Shown piece by piece: positions 8,216 to 17,643 of a stretch of DNA of 64,000 bases. The DNA is from Paludibacteraceae bacterium (GTDB taxonomy: Bacteria; Bacteroidota; Bacteroidia; Bacteroidales; Paludibacteraceae): assembly GCA_017962085.1 (NCBI GenBank), contig JAGCWA010000017.1, positions 124,001 to 188,000 of the forward strand, in the 5' to 3' direction. The notes beneath the pieces were generated by a model that made no database searches, was not told the DNA's origin, and saw nothing but the letters and a program-made list of their open reading frames with translations. A program made the position numbers and the translations under genes. Positions within the stretch are counted from its first letter, which is position 1. Every line of letters starts with the position of its first letter.

Positions 8216-9151
8216 ATGGATAAACTAAACGATCCTGTATTCGGAGATTTGGAATACAACAAAGAGGAAAAATATTGGATAAAGAAGGATTCTATTAATA
8301 TTTGGGGAGTCGAAAGCTTTAAGATGGACCTCATGGTCAAATGTGGCGAGGATGAAGAGATTACAGATGTTCAACGTGAGGCTTACAAGTCTTTTTTGAA
8401 TAACTTGAAAAGTTATGAGAAGAAGCTCCCCTTCACTCTTTTGACCTATTATAAGGCTCATTATGAGGATATTGAAAGATCTTGGAATGTGAATGAAAAA
8501 CTAAAAATTGAAGTCGTAGATGAACGTGTGCTGTTGAGACGGTTTAGTTTAAAAGCATTATATATTGACCGAAACGGTAATTACGGATGGCTGGTTAATC
8601 TAATATGGACTGACAATCCAATCACAGTTGTTCTCTCTGGTGATAAGATCCGTATTTATAATGACTGGGAAATATTGGTGACAGATTATGACATAGTCAA
8701 TGATGAGGTTTTTGGAGAGATGGTATATGACTATGGTTGGAGAAAATCTGTCAAGATGGATATTAATGGATTAAAAGGATTTTGGGTTGAAATTGTGGCT
8801 GGCGCTTATCCTGGCAATAAAATCACACCAGAACAGAGAAAGAACTATCTGGAGTATAAGGAGAAAGAGAAGGATTTCTTTAAAGAGATTCCCAATGCGT
8901 TGATGACCTATTACCTCGAGAATTATAACGAGATAGGATCGTGGTATGACATACCAACCAAGTATAATAGAGAGAATATAACAGTGGATTCTCTGATGGA
9001 ACTTATTGAGTTTCATAGTGTCCATTTCAATCGTGATGGTAAAAGATATGGTTGGCTATGCGGTTGTGAATGGGATGATGTCCATGGCTTAGCAATTATC
9101 CTTTCCGGAGATGAGATAGAATTCGGATGGGACGAAGATTTGTTCAACTAA
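8216..9151 (+). CDS. Two-repeat DUF6985-like protein, immunity-like
   Basis: 311 residues from ATG 8216 (MDKLNDPVFGDLEYNKEEKY); the ATG at 8189 is inside the preceding remnant. The protein is an internal duplication. Each half starts with a DPVFGDLEY / DEVFGEMVYDYGW block, continues with ITDVQREAYKSFL / ITPEQRKNYLEYK and LLTYYKAHYE / LMTYYLENYN, and ends with RNGNYGWLVNLIW / RDGKRYGWLCGCEW and VVLSGD / IILSGD. This matches my recollection of DUF6985. Cytoplasmic, acidic. A third C-terminal half repeat lies just downstream as a fragment, so the array has been expanding and decaying. Confidence 0.65.
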   Translation: MDKLNDPVFGDLEYNKEEKYWIKKDSINIWGVESFKMDLMVKCGEDEEITDVQREAYKSFLNNLKSYEKKLPFTLLTYYKAHYEDIERSWNVNEKLKIEVVDERVLLRRFSLKALYIDRNGNYGWLVNLIWTDNPITVVLSGDKIRIYNDWEILVTDYDIVNDEVFGEMVYDYGWRKSVKMDINGLKGFWVEIVAGAYPGNKITPEQRKNYLEYKEKEKDFFKEIPNALMTYYLENYNEIGSWYDIPTKYNRENITVDSLMELIEFHSVHFNRDGKRYGWLCGCEWDDVHGLAIILSGDEIEFGWDEDLFN

Positions 9152-9160
9152 TACCAATGA

Positions 9161-9289
9161 AAACTCTATATCGACTATGAGGGTCGCATCGCATGGCTCT
9201 GCGAGAGCCCTACCGATAAAGAGACAGGCTTGGCATTTGAGTTCTCCGATGGAGAGACTAATTTGATTGGTCAGGATGATATCATCTAA
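9161..9289 (+). pseudogene. Fragment of a third DUF6985-like repeat
   Basis: Open frame without a start, directly after a stop at 9158: LYIDYEGRIAWLCESPTDKE, then GLAFEFSDGE and QDDII-stop. It aligns with the end of each repeat of the upstream gene (hydrophobic-D-x-xG-R-x-x-W-L-C, then a (I/F)-x-(L/F)-S-(G/D)-(D/E) strand). Confidence 0.6.
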
Positions 9290-9350
9290 CGACTTAGGGC
9301 GCATCCAACTATCGGACGCGACTCAAATCACATAAGAAGCAAACAAAACA

Positions 9351-9380
9351 AATAGGGGCGAAATTTCTTTCGCCCCTATT
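9351..9380 (-). terminator. Strong hairpin terminator of the CE6-CBM6 gene
   Basis: Perfect 13-bp stem, arms 9351-9363 and 9368-9380 with a 4-nt loop. On the minus strand it is followed by TTTGTTTTGTTT. It lies 10 nt after the stop of the esterase gene. Confidence 0.85.
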
Positions 9381-9390
9381 ATTCATCCCC

Positions 9391-11169
9391 TTACTTGATA
9401 AGCATTGGATAGGACTTACCCTCGGCATTCTTGAGGATATAGAATCCTTGCCCCAATTCACTGCTGTATGCGTTCTGAATGATGATGGTCTTAACCAGTT
9501 TGCCGGATGCGTCATACGCGAAGTATAACCCGTCAGGAAGGCTATTACCGGAAGAAGCATAATCGGTTATGTGGGAATCCTCCGACCCGACGAATTTGAA
9601 ATCCAAATAATCCAAGTCTACCCAGTCTCCTGTGATTTCGAGCTTCAGGACATGGACACCTTTGGAGAGTTTGTTGAGTTTCGTCTCCACAGTGGTGAAG
9701 GTTTCCCAATCGCCAGTATTAGGCACATTCACAAATCCACCCGGCGTGCCGTCGTCACCAGGGATGATGAATGTATTGTCCATATAGAGGGTGAAAGCAG
9801 CACCGTTGCTGCCGGAAGCGACTCTTGACTCCACAATGTAATCACCATCCTTCTCCACTTCGACGGTGTATTCGATCCACTCTCCGGTTTGGGTATAGCC
9901 GATAGCCGTATTGCTCATGTCCACACCCTCGTTACGCTCCCCTCCATTGCGGTTCTGCTCATCCGCATCGTGGTATGCGTTGCCTTCACCACCGTAATCG
10001 AACTCCTCGGCCTCGATTTTACCAGGGATCTTGGCTGGCGTGCCATTGAAAGGCGTCTGAGGTTTCATGATGTTTACTTTTACCTTCGAGGTGGTATATT
10101 CCTTGTTCTGATTGTCGTATCCGACAGCCCAAATGGTATGGTCGCCTTGCGCCACATCTTCCCATACGTAAGACATTTGGTCGCTGGCTATCTTCTCGCC
10201 ATCGGCATAGATGTCCACTCTGTTGATCGCGTCATTCTCCTTGTTTACGGAAATTTCCACTTTCCCTGGCTCTGACTCCACTGTGACAGCGGCTGAGACT
10301 GAGAGGTCAACTTGCTGGACCGGATTATCACCTAAGAGCTCTAACATCTTCTCAGCGTATCGTTTGCCTAACAGCTTATATCCATCGACGGAGAAATGAT
10401 ACTCATCGTTGGCCGCTTCGCAACCCTGTGCGGAGATGACATGCGCGGTCGATATTACATTAGGCACATTCTTTATGACGTTGTTATGGCCACTGCAAGG
10501 GCCCGTATAACGTACTTCACCCACCAGCAAAGGCACCTCGGAGGCCTTCAATCCAAGGTCACTCAGCATATTCTCATAGACGCCTTTCAAGCGGTTAGGC
10601 CAATTGGACTGGCCTGAGTTGGTCTCTCCCTGGTGGACGAGGATACCTTTGATGACACCCACTTCCTTCGCGATTTTAGCCATCTCGATGATTCGTCCAT
10701 AAGGATTGCCTCCGTATTCCTTGGCATAATTCTGCAACCAGTTTGCCGCGGAATTAAGATAGGATTGGTAGTTGTTCTTTTCGAACAATTGGATGTCAGC
10801 GCCACCGACACCCACTACAATCACACCCACTCTGATCGCCGGGTCTAAGTTCTCGACCATGGTACGTCCGAAATAATCAATGGGACCGAATCCCAAATTC
10901 TGATTGTGGAAACAACGGGCCAAAGGCGGAATGGCGGTGTACCATTGTCCCATTTTACGGTCTCCCCGGCTGCAATCATTTGCGGAATACAACAACTGGA
11001 ACCTTTCATCCACACCCACTGTTTCTGAACTCGGAACCGGAGCGTTACCTTCCATGTTCGATTGTCCCCAGCATATGTAGATGTGGAAATTAGGGTCTGG
11101 ATCCGCTTTTGATATCGTCGCTAACCCTAAGAGGCACAGTGACAGTAAAAAAGTATATATGTTCTTCAT
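9391..11169 (-). CDS. Secreted carbohydrate esterase (CE6, SGNH fold) with C-terminal CBM6
   Basis: 592 residues. Signal peptide 1-22. Catalytic domain ~28-280: block I WGQSNMEG (S37), GVGGAD near 121, HQGETN near 179, and block V D255-x-x-H258. These match CE6 sialate/xylan O-acetylesterases. An Ig-like segment (~285-365) is followed by CBM6 (PGKIEAEEFDYGGEGNAYHD near 380, then an aromatic-rich sugar site) to about 520, and a C-terminal strand module ending GFYILKNAEGKSYPMLIK that resembles a T9SS-type sorting domain. Likely deacetylates plant or host polysaccharide outside the cell. Single gene with its own terminator. Confidence 0.85.
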   Translation of the reverse strand: MKNIYTFLLSLCLLGLATISKADPDPNFHIYICWGQSNMEGNAPVPSSETVGVDERFQLLYSANDCSRGDRKMGQWYTAIPPLARCFHNQNLGFGPIDYFGRTMVENLDPAIRVGVIVVGVGGADIQLFEKNNYQSYLNSAANWLQNYAKEYGGNPYGRIIEMAKIAKEVGVIKGILVHQGETNSGQSNWPNRLKGVYENMLSDLGLKASEVPLLVGEVRYTGPCSGHNNVIKNVPNVISTAHVISAQGCEAANDEYHFSVDGYKLLGKRYAEKMLELLGDNPVQQVDLSVSAAVTVESEPGKVEISVNKENDAINRVDIYADGEKIASDQMSYVWEDVAQGDHTIWAVGYDNQNKEYTTSKVKVNIMKPQTPFNGTPAKIPGKIEAEEFDYGGEGNAYHDADEQNRNGGERNEGVDMSNTAIGYTQTGEWIEYTVEVEKDGDYIVESRVASGSNGAAFTLYMDNTFIIPGDDGTPGGFVNVPNTGDWETFTTVETKLNKLSKGVHVLKLEITGDWVDLDYLDFKFVGSEDSHITDYASSGNSLPDGLYFAYDASGKLVKTIIIQNAYSSELGQGFYILKNAEGKSYPMLIK

Positions 11170-11323
11170 GATGTAAAATTTTATATTGTTAACATCACAA
11201 ATATACGGATAAGCGTTGGTAGAGACTTGAAAATATGTGTCATTCGTATGTGATATTAAAGCAAAAAGAATAGATTTTCCGTTCAGGATATGATATATAT
11301 TTCTGTCAATTGGTAGAAATCGC

Positions 11324-12385
11324 CTATACGTTACGCAACATTTCCACTAACCTTTCCACACTGGCTTCCCATGTGAATTTTTCGATGAATTCGGATATTT
11401 TATTAGGATGGAGCGCTTCGGGCAACGTGTCGAACATCGCCGCCAAAGCATCGGAATCGTCCACCTTCACGTAATGCGCCAAGTCGCCATAGACCTCACG
11501 GAAGACGGGTATGTCGGAGAGGACAATATTGCGGCATCCGCAAGCGACCGCCTCCATGGGCGGCATACCGAATCCTTCGTACAAGGATGGGTAGACAAAC
11601 AAAGAGGCGTGGGCATAATAGCTACGCAACTCCTCGTCAGAAATCCGTCCTAAGAATTTGATATTATCGTTCCACGGAACTTCCAACTTCCCAAAGACCG
11701 GGTAACGTTCCCCCACCACATACAGGGGCAACCGTTGGGCGGATTTGCCATAGGCCTCGAAAACTAAGGAGAGGTTCTTCCTTGGGTCCAAGGAGGAGAC
11801 TGTCAGTATGAAATTATCGGTGGAATGGTCATTTTCGGAGGTGTTTTCACGTACGCCTTCCCTTTGGAGAAAGCATCCTGACGGTGCGTTGTGGATGACG
11901 CTCACCTTGTCGGGCGACACCTTCAGCAGCCGGACAATCTCTGCTTTCGAGAACTCGCTGACCGTAATAAGTCGCTGGGCATGGGAGGCCATCAGCGGTG
12001 TCATCAGGCGATAGAACAGCCTATAGGGCAAGGAGAACCATTTAGAATTCACCAGATAGGACATGTCGTGGATGGTCGCCACCTGCCGTTTCATGAAAAC
12101 GGGACCCAAACCCTTCAGGCTCAGCAGCAGCGAATCCTTTTTCTTCCGCATATGCCAAGGAAGCGTCACCTGCTCCCATAGGTGCGATTTGAACGGACCC
12201 ACCTTCTCGGTGTTCAACGATGAAAGGTCGTACATGTCCTCCCGCAACGGACCGTCCGGGACAAGCACCACACACGGATATCCATGTTTCGCCAAGCCTA
12301 CGCTCAGTTCGTACGCGAAGCGGTTGGTTCCCGTCATGGGCTGGGTAAGGAATCGTCCGTTGATGTAAAGGGTTCTATTGGGCAT
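11324..12385 (-). CDS. Glycosyltransferase family 4 (GT-B)
   Basis: 353 residues from ATG 12385 (MPNRTLYINGRFLTQPMTGT), which overlaps the end of the GT2 gene by 11 nt; a longer ORF to 12466 runs inside GT2. Rossmann half with MTGTNRFAYEL acceptor loop and HDMSYLV. C-terminal donor half with LTVSSLDPRKNL, the NIKFLGRISDEEL strand and the nucleotide-sugar motif YPSLYEGFGMPPMEAVACGC (E-x7-E type). A retaining glycosyltransferase that adds a sugar to the lipid-linked repeat unit on the cytoplasmic side. Last gene of the polysaccharide operon. Confidence 0.9.
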   Translation of the reverse strand: MPNRTLYINGRFLTQPMTGTNRFAYELSVGLAKHGYPCVVLVPDGPLREDMYDLSSLNTEKVGPFKSHLWEQVTLPWHMRKKKDSLLLSLKGLGPVFMKRQVATIHDMSYLVNSKWFSLPYRLFYRLMTPLMASHAQRLITVSEFSKAEIVRLLKVSPDKVSVIHNAPSGCFLQREGVRENTSENDHSTDNFILTVSSLDPRKNLSLVFEAYGKSAQRLPLYVVGERYPVFGKLEVPWNDNIKFLGRISDEELRSYYAHASLFVYPSLYEGFGMPPMEAVACGCRNIVLSDIPVFREVYGDLAHYVKVDDSDALAAMFDTLPEALHPNKISEFIEKFTWEASVERLVEMLRNV

Positions 12386-13274
12386 AGGATTTCTTGTACA
12401 GCTGTCGCCTAAAACGATATTTCTCTTTCTTCTCCTTCTTTCCCAACAAGGAACAGAGGAGCACACCGGCCGACAAAGCGATCTTGTTGATCAGATTGGA
12501 GACGTAATGGTAAAAAGCAGGATGGTGCTTGCGGAAATAGGCGTTTCTTCCGTTGAAAGCGTGCATTTCTCTCTCCTCGGAGAAACGGAAACTCTTTCCG
12601 TCCAGGTGGATGGCCCTTGCCTGTGGCACCGAGTGGACCTCATACCCATCTTGCTGCATCCGCTGCTGCAGATCGGTCTCCTCGTAGTAGAGGAAGAAAT
12701 CAGGGCTGAATCCCTCCTCTTTTTCAAAAATCTCCCTTTTCACCATCAAATCCGCCCCACAGATATAGGCGACTTGCATCGGATCTTCCGTCGGATTGAA
12801 CTGCGCATCCTTGGGGTGCGTCAGCTTGGATATGATTCTTCCACAGATAAAATCCACCTCCTGCGTGATGGAGGGCATAAAGAAGCTATAGGAGTGGGAT
12901 GGGCGCTGATCCTCCGTGAGAAGGTTACCGCCACAGGCCGCCACATTGGGATGGGTGTCCAGATAGTCCGACAATATCTTCACCACATTGTTTAACAGAA
13001 TGATGTCAGGGTTCATGAAGAAGAGATTCCTTCCTTTCGCATACTGCACTCCCTTGTTGTTCGCCATACCAAAACCGACGTTTTCATCGAGCAAAATAAG
13101 CCTTATCTCCTTCTCCTCGCAAAAGGATTTGAGCGCAGAGAGATCCTCGGTGGAGGAGCTATCCACCACGATAACTTCGTACGTTCCCTCATCGACACAA
13201 GCATAGAGGGAAGAGATGGCCTGAATGGTCAACTGCGAAGTGTTATAATTTACGATAATAACAGAAACATCCAT
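12375..13274 (-). CDS. Glycosyltransferase family 2, rhamnosyltransferase-like
   Basis: 299 residues. N-terminal GT-A domain: VSVIIVNYNTSQLTIQAI, VVDSSSTED, the LDENVGFGMANNKGV motif of WbbL-type rhamnosyltransferases, and FMNPDIIL in place of DxD. AYICGADLMVKREIFEK and YYEETDLQQRM give the acceptor region and the catalytic ED. The C-terminal amphipathic/hydrophobic segment (~260-285) may sit at the membrane. It starts 4 nt after the polymerase stop and overlaps the GT4 start, so it is translationally linked to both. Confidence 0.9.
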   Translation of the reverse strand: MDVSVIIVNYNTSQLTIQAISSLYACVDEGTYEVIVVDSSSTEDLSALKSFCEEKEIRLILLDENVGFGMANNKGVQYAKGRNLFFMNPDIILLNNVVKILSDYLDTHPNVAACGGNLLTEDQRPSHSYSFFMPSITQEVDFICGRIISKLTHPKDAQFNPTEDPMQVAYICGADLMVKREIFEKEEGFSPDFFLYYEETDLQQRMQQDGYEVHSVPQARAIHLDGKSFRFSEEREMHAFNGRNAYFRKHHPAFYHYVSNLINKIALSAGVLLCSLLGKKEKKEKYRFRRQLYKKSYAQ

Positions 13275-13278
13275 ATAC

Positions 13279-14481
13279 TTAGAATCTTATGATCGACTCC
13301 ACCTTCTCTTTGCAGACCAGCAGATTGTTCTTCGTGACGTAGAACGGAATGAGCAGTAGCAATATCATCTTAACATAAATGGCGGTGTTCGAGAAGAGCA
13401 TATCCGCCACATACTGGGTGAAGATGATTTGGGTGAAGATAGCATAGACTAAAATGTTGAAATTGCTCCCACACTGCGCCTTCCTGAATGTCCATCCGTA
13501 GATGCCACCCAAAACGAGGGCGAAGATGATGACGCCCGCAACACCGAAATCGACGTAGAAAGGATACATCCCCGTGTAGGTGTTGGTCACAAGAGGCTTC
13601 ACGATCCATGGAAGGATCACATCCACGGGTTCGGTCGATGACAACCCTGTCTTGTAAAGGATCGCATAGAATAGGCGGAAGGTATTTTCTCCGAAATGCT
13701 CGGCTGTGCATGGGCCCAACGTGTCGAACGCAGACATGTTGCCCACGATGTATGTCCGCACGAAATCCGCCGTGACGGAAGAAAATTGTGAGGAATGACG
13801 AACCATCTGAAGTACGACAAACACCGTAATCAATGGCACGAAAGCTATCACAAAATGTTTTAACTTGATGATCCTCTTGAAAAAGAGGATGGAGCCCGTG
13901 TAGAGGAAGATGGAGAGAAAGACCATCTTCGACATCGTGATCGCACCAAACATGACATAGATCGTCAGAGGGATAGCGAGTCGCCACCATGTCTTCTTCT
14001 TGAAGCAGAGCAGTTCCAACATATAGGATACGGGCCAGATGACGAGTTGCCATCCGCCATACGGTTCCTTGAAACCGCTTCCCTTCCCCAACGCCGCGAG
14101 ACGTAAATCCAACGCCCAATTACCCGACGAACCATTCACGATAGCGATTTGGGCAAACCGTATCAGGGACGGAAGGAAGGCGATGGCTAGGATAAGATAT
14201 ACATTGCGGACAAAAAAGCCCACATCGTTATATTGGTCTTGCTTATAGGTGACGGATTGAGTCAGCAGGGAAGAGACATTAACCGATAAAATCCAGCATA
14301 ACAGTGTGATGCACAATGAATTGCTCAATGGTGGCAAGCGATGGTCGATCGTCAGATAGAGCACCATGCAGCAGAGCCACAGCAGCGAAGTGATCACAGA
14401 GGGAGCGAATGGATTATTTTTGGAACAATATAATCCACCGAACACGAAGAATAAACATACTGCGATAATCACATAAACCAT
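13279..14481 (-). CDS. Oligosaccharide repeat-unit polymerase, Wzy-like membrane protein
   Basis: 400 residues with about ten or eleven hydrophobic segments spread from the N-terminus to ~380, and a long external loop near 120-150 (GSSGNWALDLRLAALGKGSG, then EPYGGWQLVIWP). This resembles the Bacteroidetes oligosaccharide repeat unit polymerase family. The predicted role is block polymerisation of lipid-linked repeat units on the outer face of the inner membrane. It sits between ligase and glycosyltransferases in a tight operon. Confidence 0.75.
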   Translation of the reverse strand: MVYVIIAVCLFFVFGGLYCSKNNPFAPSVITSLLWLCCMVLYLTIDHRLPPLSNSLCITLLCWILSVNVSSLLTQSVTYKQDQYNDVGFFVRNVYLILAIAFLPSLIRFAQIAIVNGSSGNWALDLRLAALGKGSGFKEPYGGWQLVIWPVSYMLELLCFKKKTWWRLAIPLTIYVMFGAITMSKMVFLSIFLYTGSILFFKRIIKLKHFVIAFVPLITVFVVLQMVRHSSQFSSVTADFVRTYIVGNMSAFDTLGPCTAEHFGENTFRLFYAILYKTGLSSTEPVDVILPWIVKPLVTNTYTGMYPFYVDFGVAGVIIFALVLGGIYGWTFRKAQCGSNFNILVYAIFTQIIFTQYVADMLFSNTAIYVKMILLLLIPFYVTKNNLLVCKEKVESIIRF

Positions 14482-14499
14482 GCTACAAATGTAATGAAT

Positions 14500-16281
14500 T
14501 TAATTATTGATGAAACATGGATTTTTGAAATATACGTTTCCCGAAAACTCTTCAAAACGGATTTTATCCTCTCCCAAGAAGTAAATGAGGATGGTTTGCC
14601 TTCCTGTCACATCGACGGAGAGCGTCTGCCATTCCCCCTTCCGTGTAAGGTCATAGGCACACTCTGTCGGGATGTGCGTGCCATTCGGCAAGTCCTTTTC
14701 TGCAATGAGTTTAATGACTTGTCCGTCAAAGTCCGGCGTACATCGGCAAGAGACGGAGAATCTTACGTTTTCCCCCTCCTTCAGATTGCAAAAAGCATAA
14801 GGAGCACGATTGACACAATTCCCTTGATGGATGAAGGAAGCGGCGTCCTGCTTGCAGACCCTATAAAGAAGGCCTTCACTTTTATCGATGCAATTGGATT
14901 CCTTCACCATCTCCCTCGGGGCGAAACAGGTCGCTCTAAGCGCTGAACCTAAACCGACGGATAGGGCGATAAGAAGGAAAAGCATCAAGCCTCCGAGATA
15001 TTTTTCCCCCACACCTGGACTTTCTTCCCTCTTGCGGATTCCATGCGTCAGGAAGAGGAAGAAGGCGAAGGAGAGACATCCCATGTACCTATCCAACAAC
15101 GATTCCGTAAGGAAGACCACGGAGAAGATCAGGACTGCCGGATAGATGAGGATACGCTCCTTTTTATTCGATGAAATCGCCCAAAAAACAAGGATGGCGA
15201 CCAAAAGGAGCACCCCGAGGATACCCATCTGCGCCCACTCGCTCAGATACTCATTATGCGGCGCATAGGCGCAGGCGACACCCTCCTTGAAACCATGTTC
15301 GAGGTAGAGTGACACGAGCGGCGACTCGATATTGTCCAGTCCATAGCCGATGAATGGTTTGTTTCGGATCAACTCCCAGACCGACGGCCATATCTCTGCC
15401 CTCGGATCGTTCGCCAACATTCCACCTAATCCTCCCTCCGTGAGCAACTGATTCAAACGTGTAGGCAAAATGAACAACGCTACAATGACGAGCAGGATGA
15501 CTCCTCCGCCGATCAGGCACTTACGGCGTGTGAGCCGTGCGCCGCATAACCATAGGGATATACCCAACAGCGGCAGGCAGAGGGTGATGATCCGCGAGTT
15601 GTTCAACAAAAGGAAGGCCAGCGAAACCGCCAAGTAAAGAATCCATACGAGGGCCTCACGCTTGGAAAGGCTACGCCCGTTCACCAAATAGGCTATCGCC
15701 ACATACGAAAGCAGGATATTCAGACCGGAATAGGTGCGGTGCGTAAAGTCGGTGCAGACCTCCGTGAAATTGGAAAAGAAATCACGGTAAAGTTCAAACG
15801 CCGCCCCCGACGACCAAAAATCAGTGTAAGGAGAGGTGCAGAACGCCATGGAAAGGGCGACAAATCCCACAGAAAGTGCGATGGAAAGGGCATTTCCTGC
15901 CACGAAGTATTTCAGCATGGCACGGGTGTCGACCGCTCTCCGCAGAAGCAATGCGAAGGCGGGAAGAATGATCAATGAGAAACGTGGACCGAAGGTCTTC
16001 CGGAACACTAAATCGGGATGTTCAGCCACCCCTGCGCTGATCAGTCCCAACAAGGAGAGAGCCAGCAAGAGCAAGCAGGGCAAATCCGCCTTGCCCCATC
16101 CTTTGAAAGCGTGTTTTTTTTCGATGAAATCGTAGATAATGATACCTAAGGTAAAAAGTCCCCAAATGGAGAAGACCCAAGTGGAAAGAGGTCTCGGAAG
16201 TGCGATGGAAAGGGCAAAAAGGCAACTCAGCCACTGATACAGCGCATCTAATTTCGATTCTATGTTCCTCACCTTTCCCAT
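14500..16281 (-). CDS. O-antigen ligase-family membrane protein with C-terminal extracytoplasmic domain
   Basis: 593 residues, about twelve membrane segments to ~450, with the Wzy_C/WaaL periplasmic-loop signature near 345 (GYGLDN, then YAPHNEYLSEWAQMGILG). After the last membrane helix a ~140-residue Cys-containing periplasmic domain ends VYFKNPCFINN, with beta-rich composition; WaaL proteins usually lack this. It would transfer the finished polymer to a lipid or protein acceptor. The ATG overlaps the flippase stop by 1 nt. Confidence 0.85.
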   Translation of the reverse strand: MGKVRNIESKLDALYQWLSCLFALSIALPRPLSTWVFSIWGLFTLGIIIYDFIEKKHAFKGWGKADLPCLLLLALSLLGLISAGVAEHPDLVFRKTFGPRFSLIILPAFALLLRRAVDTRAMLKYFVAGNALSIALSVGFVALSMAFCTSPYTDFWSSGAAFELYRDFFSNFTEVCTDFTHRTYSGLNILLSYVAIAYLVNGRSLSKREALVWILYLAVSLAFLLLNNSRIITLCLPLLGISLWLCGARLTRRKCLIGGGVILLVIVALFILPTRLNQLLTEGGLGGMLANDPRAEIWPSVWELIRNKPFIGYGLDNIESPLVSLYLEHGFKEGVACAYAPHNEYLSEWAQMGILGVLLLVAILVFWAISSNKKERILIYPAVLIFSVVFLTESLLDRYMGCLSFAFFLFLTHGIRKREESPGVGEKYLGGLMLFLLIALSVGLGSALRATCFAPREMVKESNCIDKSEGLLYRVCKQDAASFIHQGNCVNRAPYAFCNLKEGENVRFSVSCRCTPDFDGQVIKLIAEKDLPNGTHIPTECAYDLTRKGEWQTLSVDVTGRQTILIYFLGEDKIRFEEFSGNVYFKNPCFINN

Positions 16282-17561
16282 CAGCTTTTATTATTGGTTA
16301 ATCTCCTCACATTCCATATCACAATGGCTCCCGAAATGAGTATCTCAAGCACCTGCGCCACAATCCAAGCGTACGCCGCACCTGTACCTCCCAACTGCGG
16401 AATCCAGACAAGGTTCAGCGCAATGCAGGCAAGTCCGACGGCCAATCCCACACATGGGGCATATTTCGTGAAGCCCAAGCCATAAAGACCTTGCACAGTA
16501 AACATACTCGCGATGATGACCAAAGCTGGGATGACCGAGAGGAGGCGCAACAGAGGAATCCCCGCCAGAAACTCCTCTCCCAGAAGGATCTCCACCATCA
16601 GCGGAGCGGCCAAATAGGTGCATAGACTCACGGCCAGTCCGAACAGAAAAACATAGGCCATCATCCGCTTATAGTAAATCCAGCCCACACGGGACGACTC
16701 ATCCATCTTCCTTGCGATGGAGGGGAATATCGCCGTATGGAGCGGCATGCTTGTCACCATCATAATGGCGCAGATAATCTTGTAGGCACCGGAGTAGATC
16801 CCCACGTCATAATCGTCCTTGAACAATCCTAATATGGTCACGTTCGCTACCGTATAGAGGGCGGCGAACAAAGTGTTCAGGAAGATGGGGAAACCGTTTT
16901 TCAACTGTGCGTCGCGCTCTTCCCGAATCGCCTCGGCGGATGGTCGCTTGATGTCATAGTGCCGGATGGCGAAGAGGAAACCGACAATGCCCATCACGGA
17001 GCAAGCGACGGAAGGCATGGCCGCATAAATCATGTAATCGTCCGGCACAGTAACCAACAGAACGGGCAAACCCATACCGACCAACTTGATGATGAAATTC
17101 AGGACGGCGACATATCGCATATCCTCTATGCCTTGGAAAAACCAAGAGGGGAAAAAGACGTAGCCGATGTTGATGGCAAAGATGGCGACGTAAAGCAGGA
17201 GATCCTCCTCTATCCTGCCATATCCGATGGAAAGGAGGAAAAACAAGGCGGAGGAGATGACGAACAAGGAGAATTTCGCCGAGATAACGCCCCAGAACAC
17301 ATTGTCGACCTTGCGTCCATCGTTTACGGAGACCGCAACCGCCTTCGTGGCGGAGTAGTCGAAGCCATAGTTGATGATTATCGTAAAATACTGCACGACG
17401 CTTTGGGCGAATGTGACCTTCCCGAACATCTCCACACCCAGCGCACGAACAATGAAGGGGATGGCAAGGATGGGAATAATAGCGTTCGCCCCCTGTAATA
17501 ATCCCAGGGAGAGAAAGTTCTTGACGATAGAGTCCCGCTTATCCAACAGATGCTGCGCCAT
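16281..17561 (-). CDS. Wzx-type oligosaccharide flippase
   Basis: 426 residues of the MOP/polysaccharide transport family, about twelve membrane helices. N-terminal LGLLQGANAIIPILAIPFIV and RALGVEMFGKVTFAQSVVQY are characteristic of Wzx/RfbX; the mid-protein FPIFLNTLFAALYTVANVTI also fits. Predicted to flip undecaprenyl-linked repeat units. First gene of the five-gene minus-strand operon. Confidence 0.9.
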   Translation of the reverse strand: MAQHLLDKRDSIVKNFLSLGLLQGANAIIPILAIPFIVRALGVEMFGKVTFAQSVVQYFTIIINYGFDYSATKAVAVSVNDGRKVDNVFWGVISAKFSLFVISSALFFLLSIGYGRIEEDLLLYVAIFAINIGYVFFPSWFFQGIEDMRYVAVLNFIIKLVGMGLPVLLVTVPDDYMIYAAMPSVACSVMGIVGFLFAIRHYDIKRPSAEAIREERDAQLKNGFPIFLNTLFAALYTVANVTILGLFKDDYDVGIYSGAYKIICAIMMVTSMPLHTAIFPSIARKMDESSRVGWIYYKRMMAYVFLFGLAVSLCTYLAAPLMVEILLGEEFLAGIPLLRLLSVIPALVIIASMFTVQGLYGLGFTKYAPCVGLAVGLACIALNLVWIPQLGGTGAAYAWIVAQVLEILISGAIVIWNVRRLTNNKS

Positions 17562-17643
17562 GCCCGATATGTTTACCGACGCAAATGTACAAAATTAACG
17601 GAAGAAAGCGATAGGCCACATCCATGCGGCCTCATCCCGCGCA

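Noticed and set aside
12386-12466. 27-residue extension of the GT4 protein
   Set aside because: It runs inside the GT2 coding sequence; the fold starts at the ATG at 12385.
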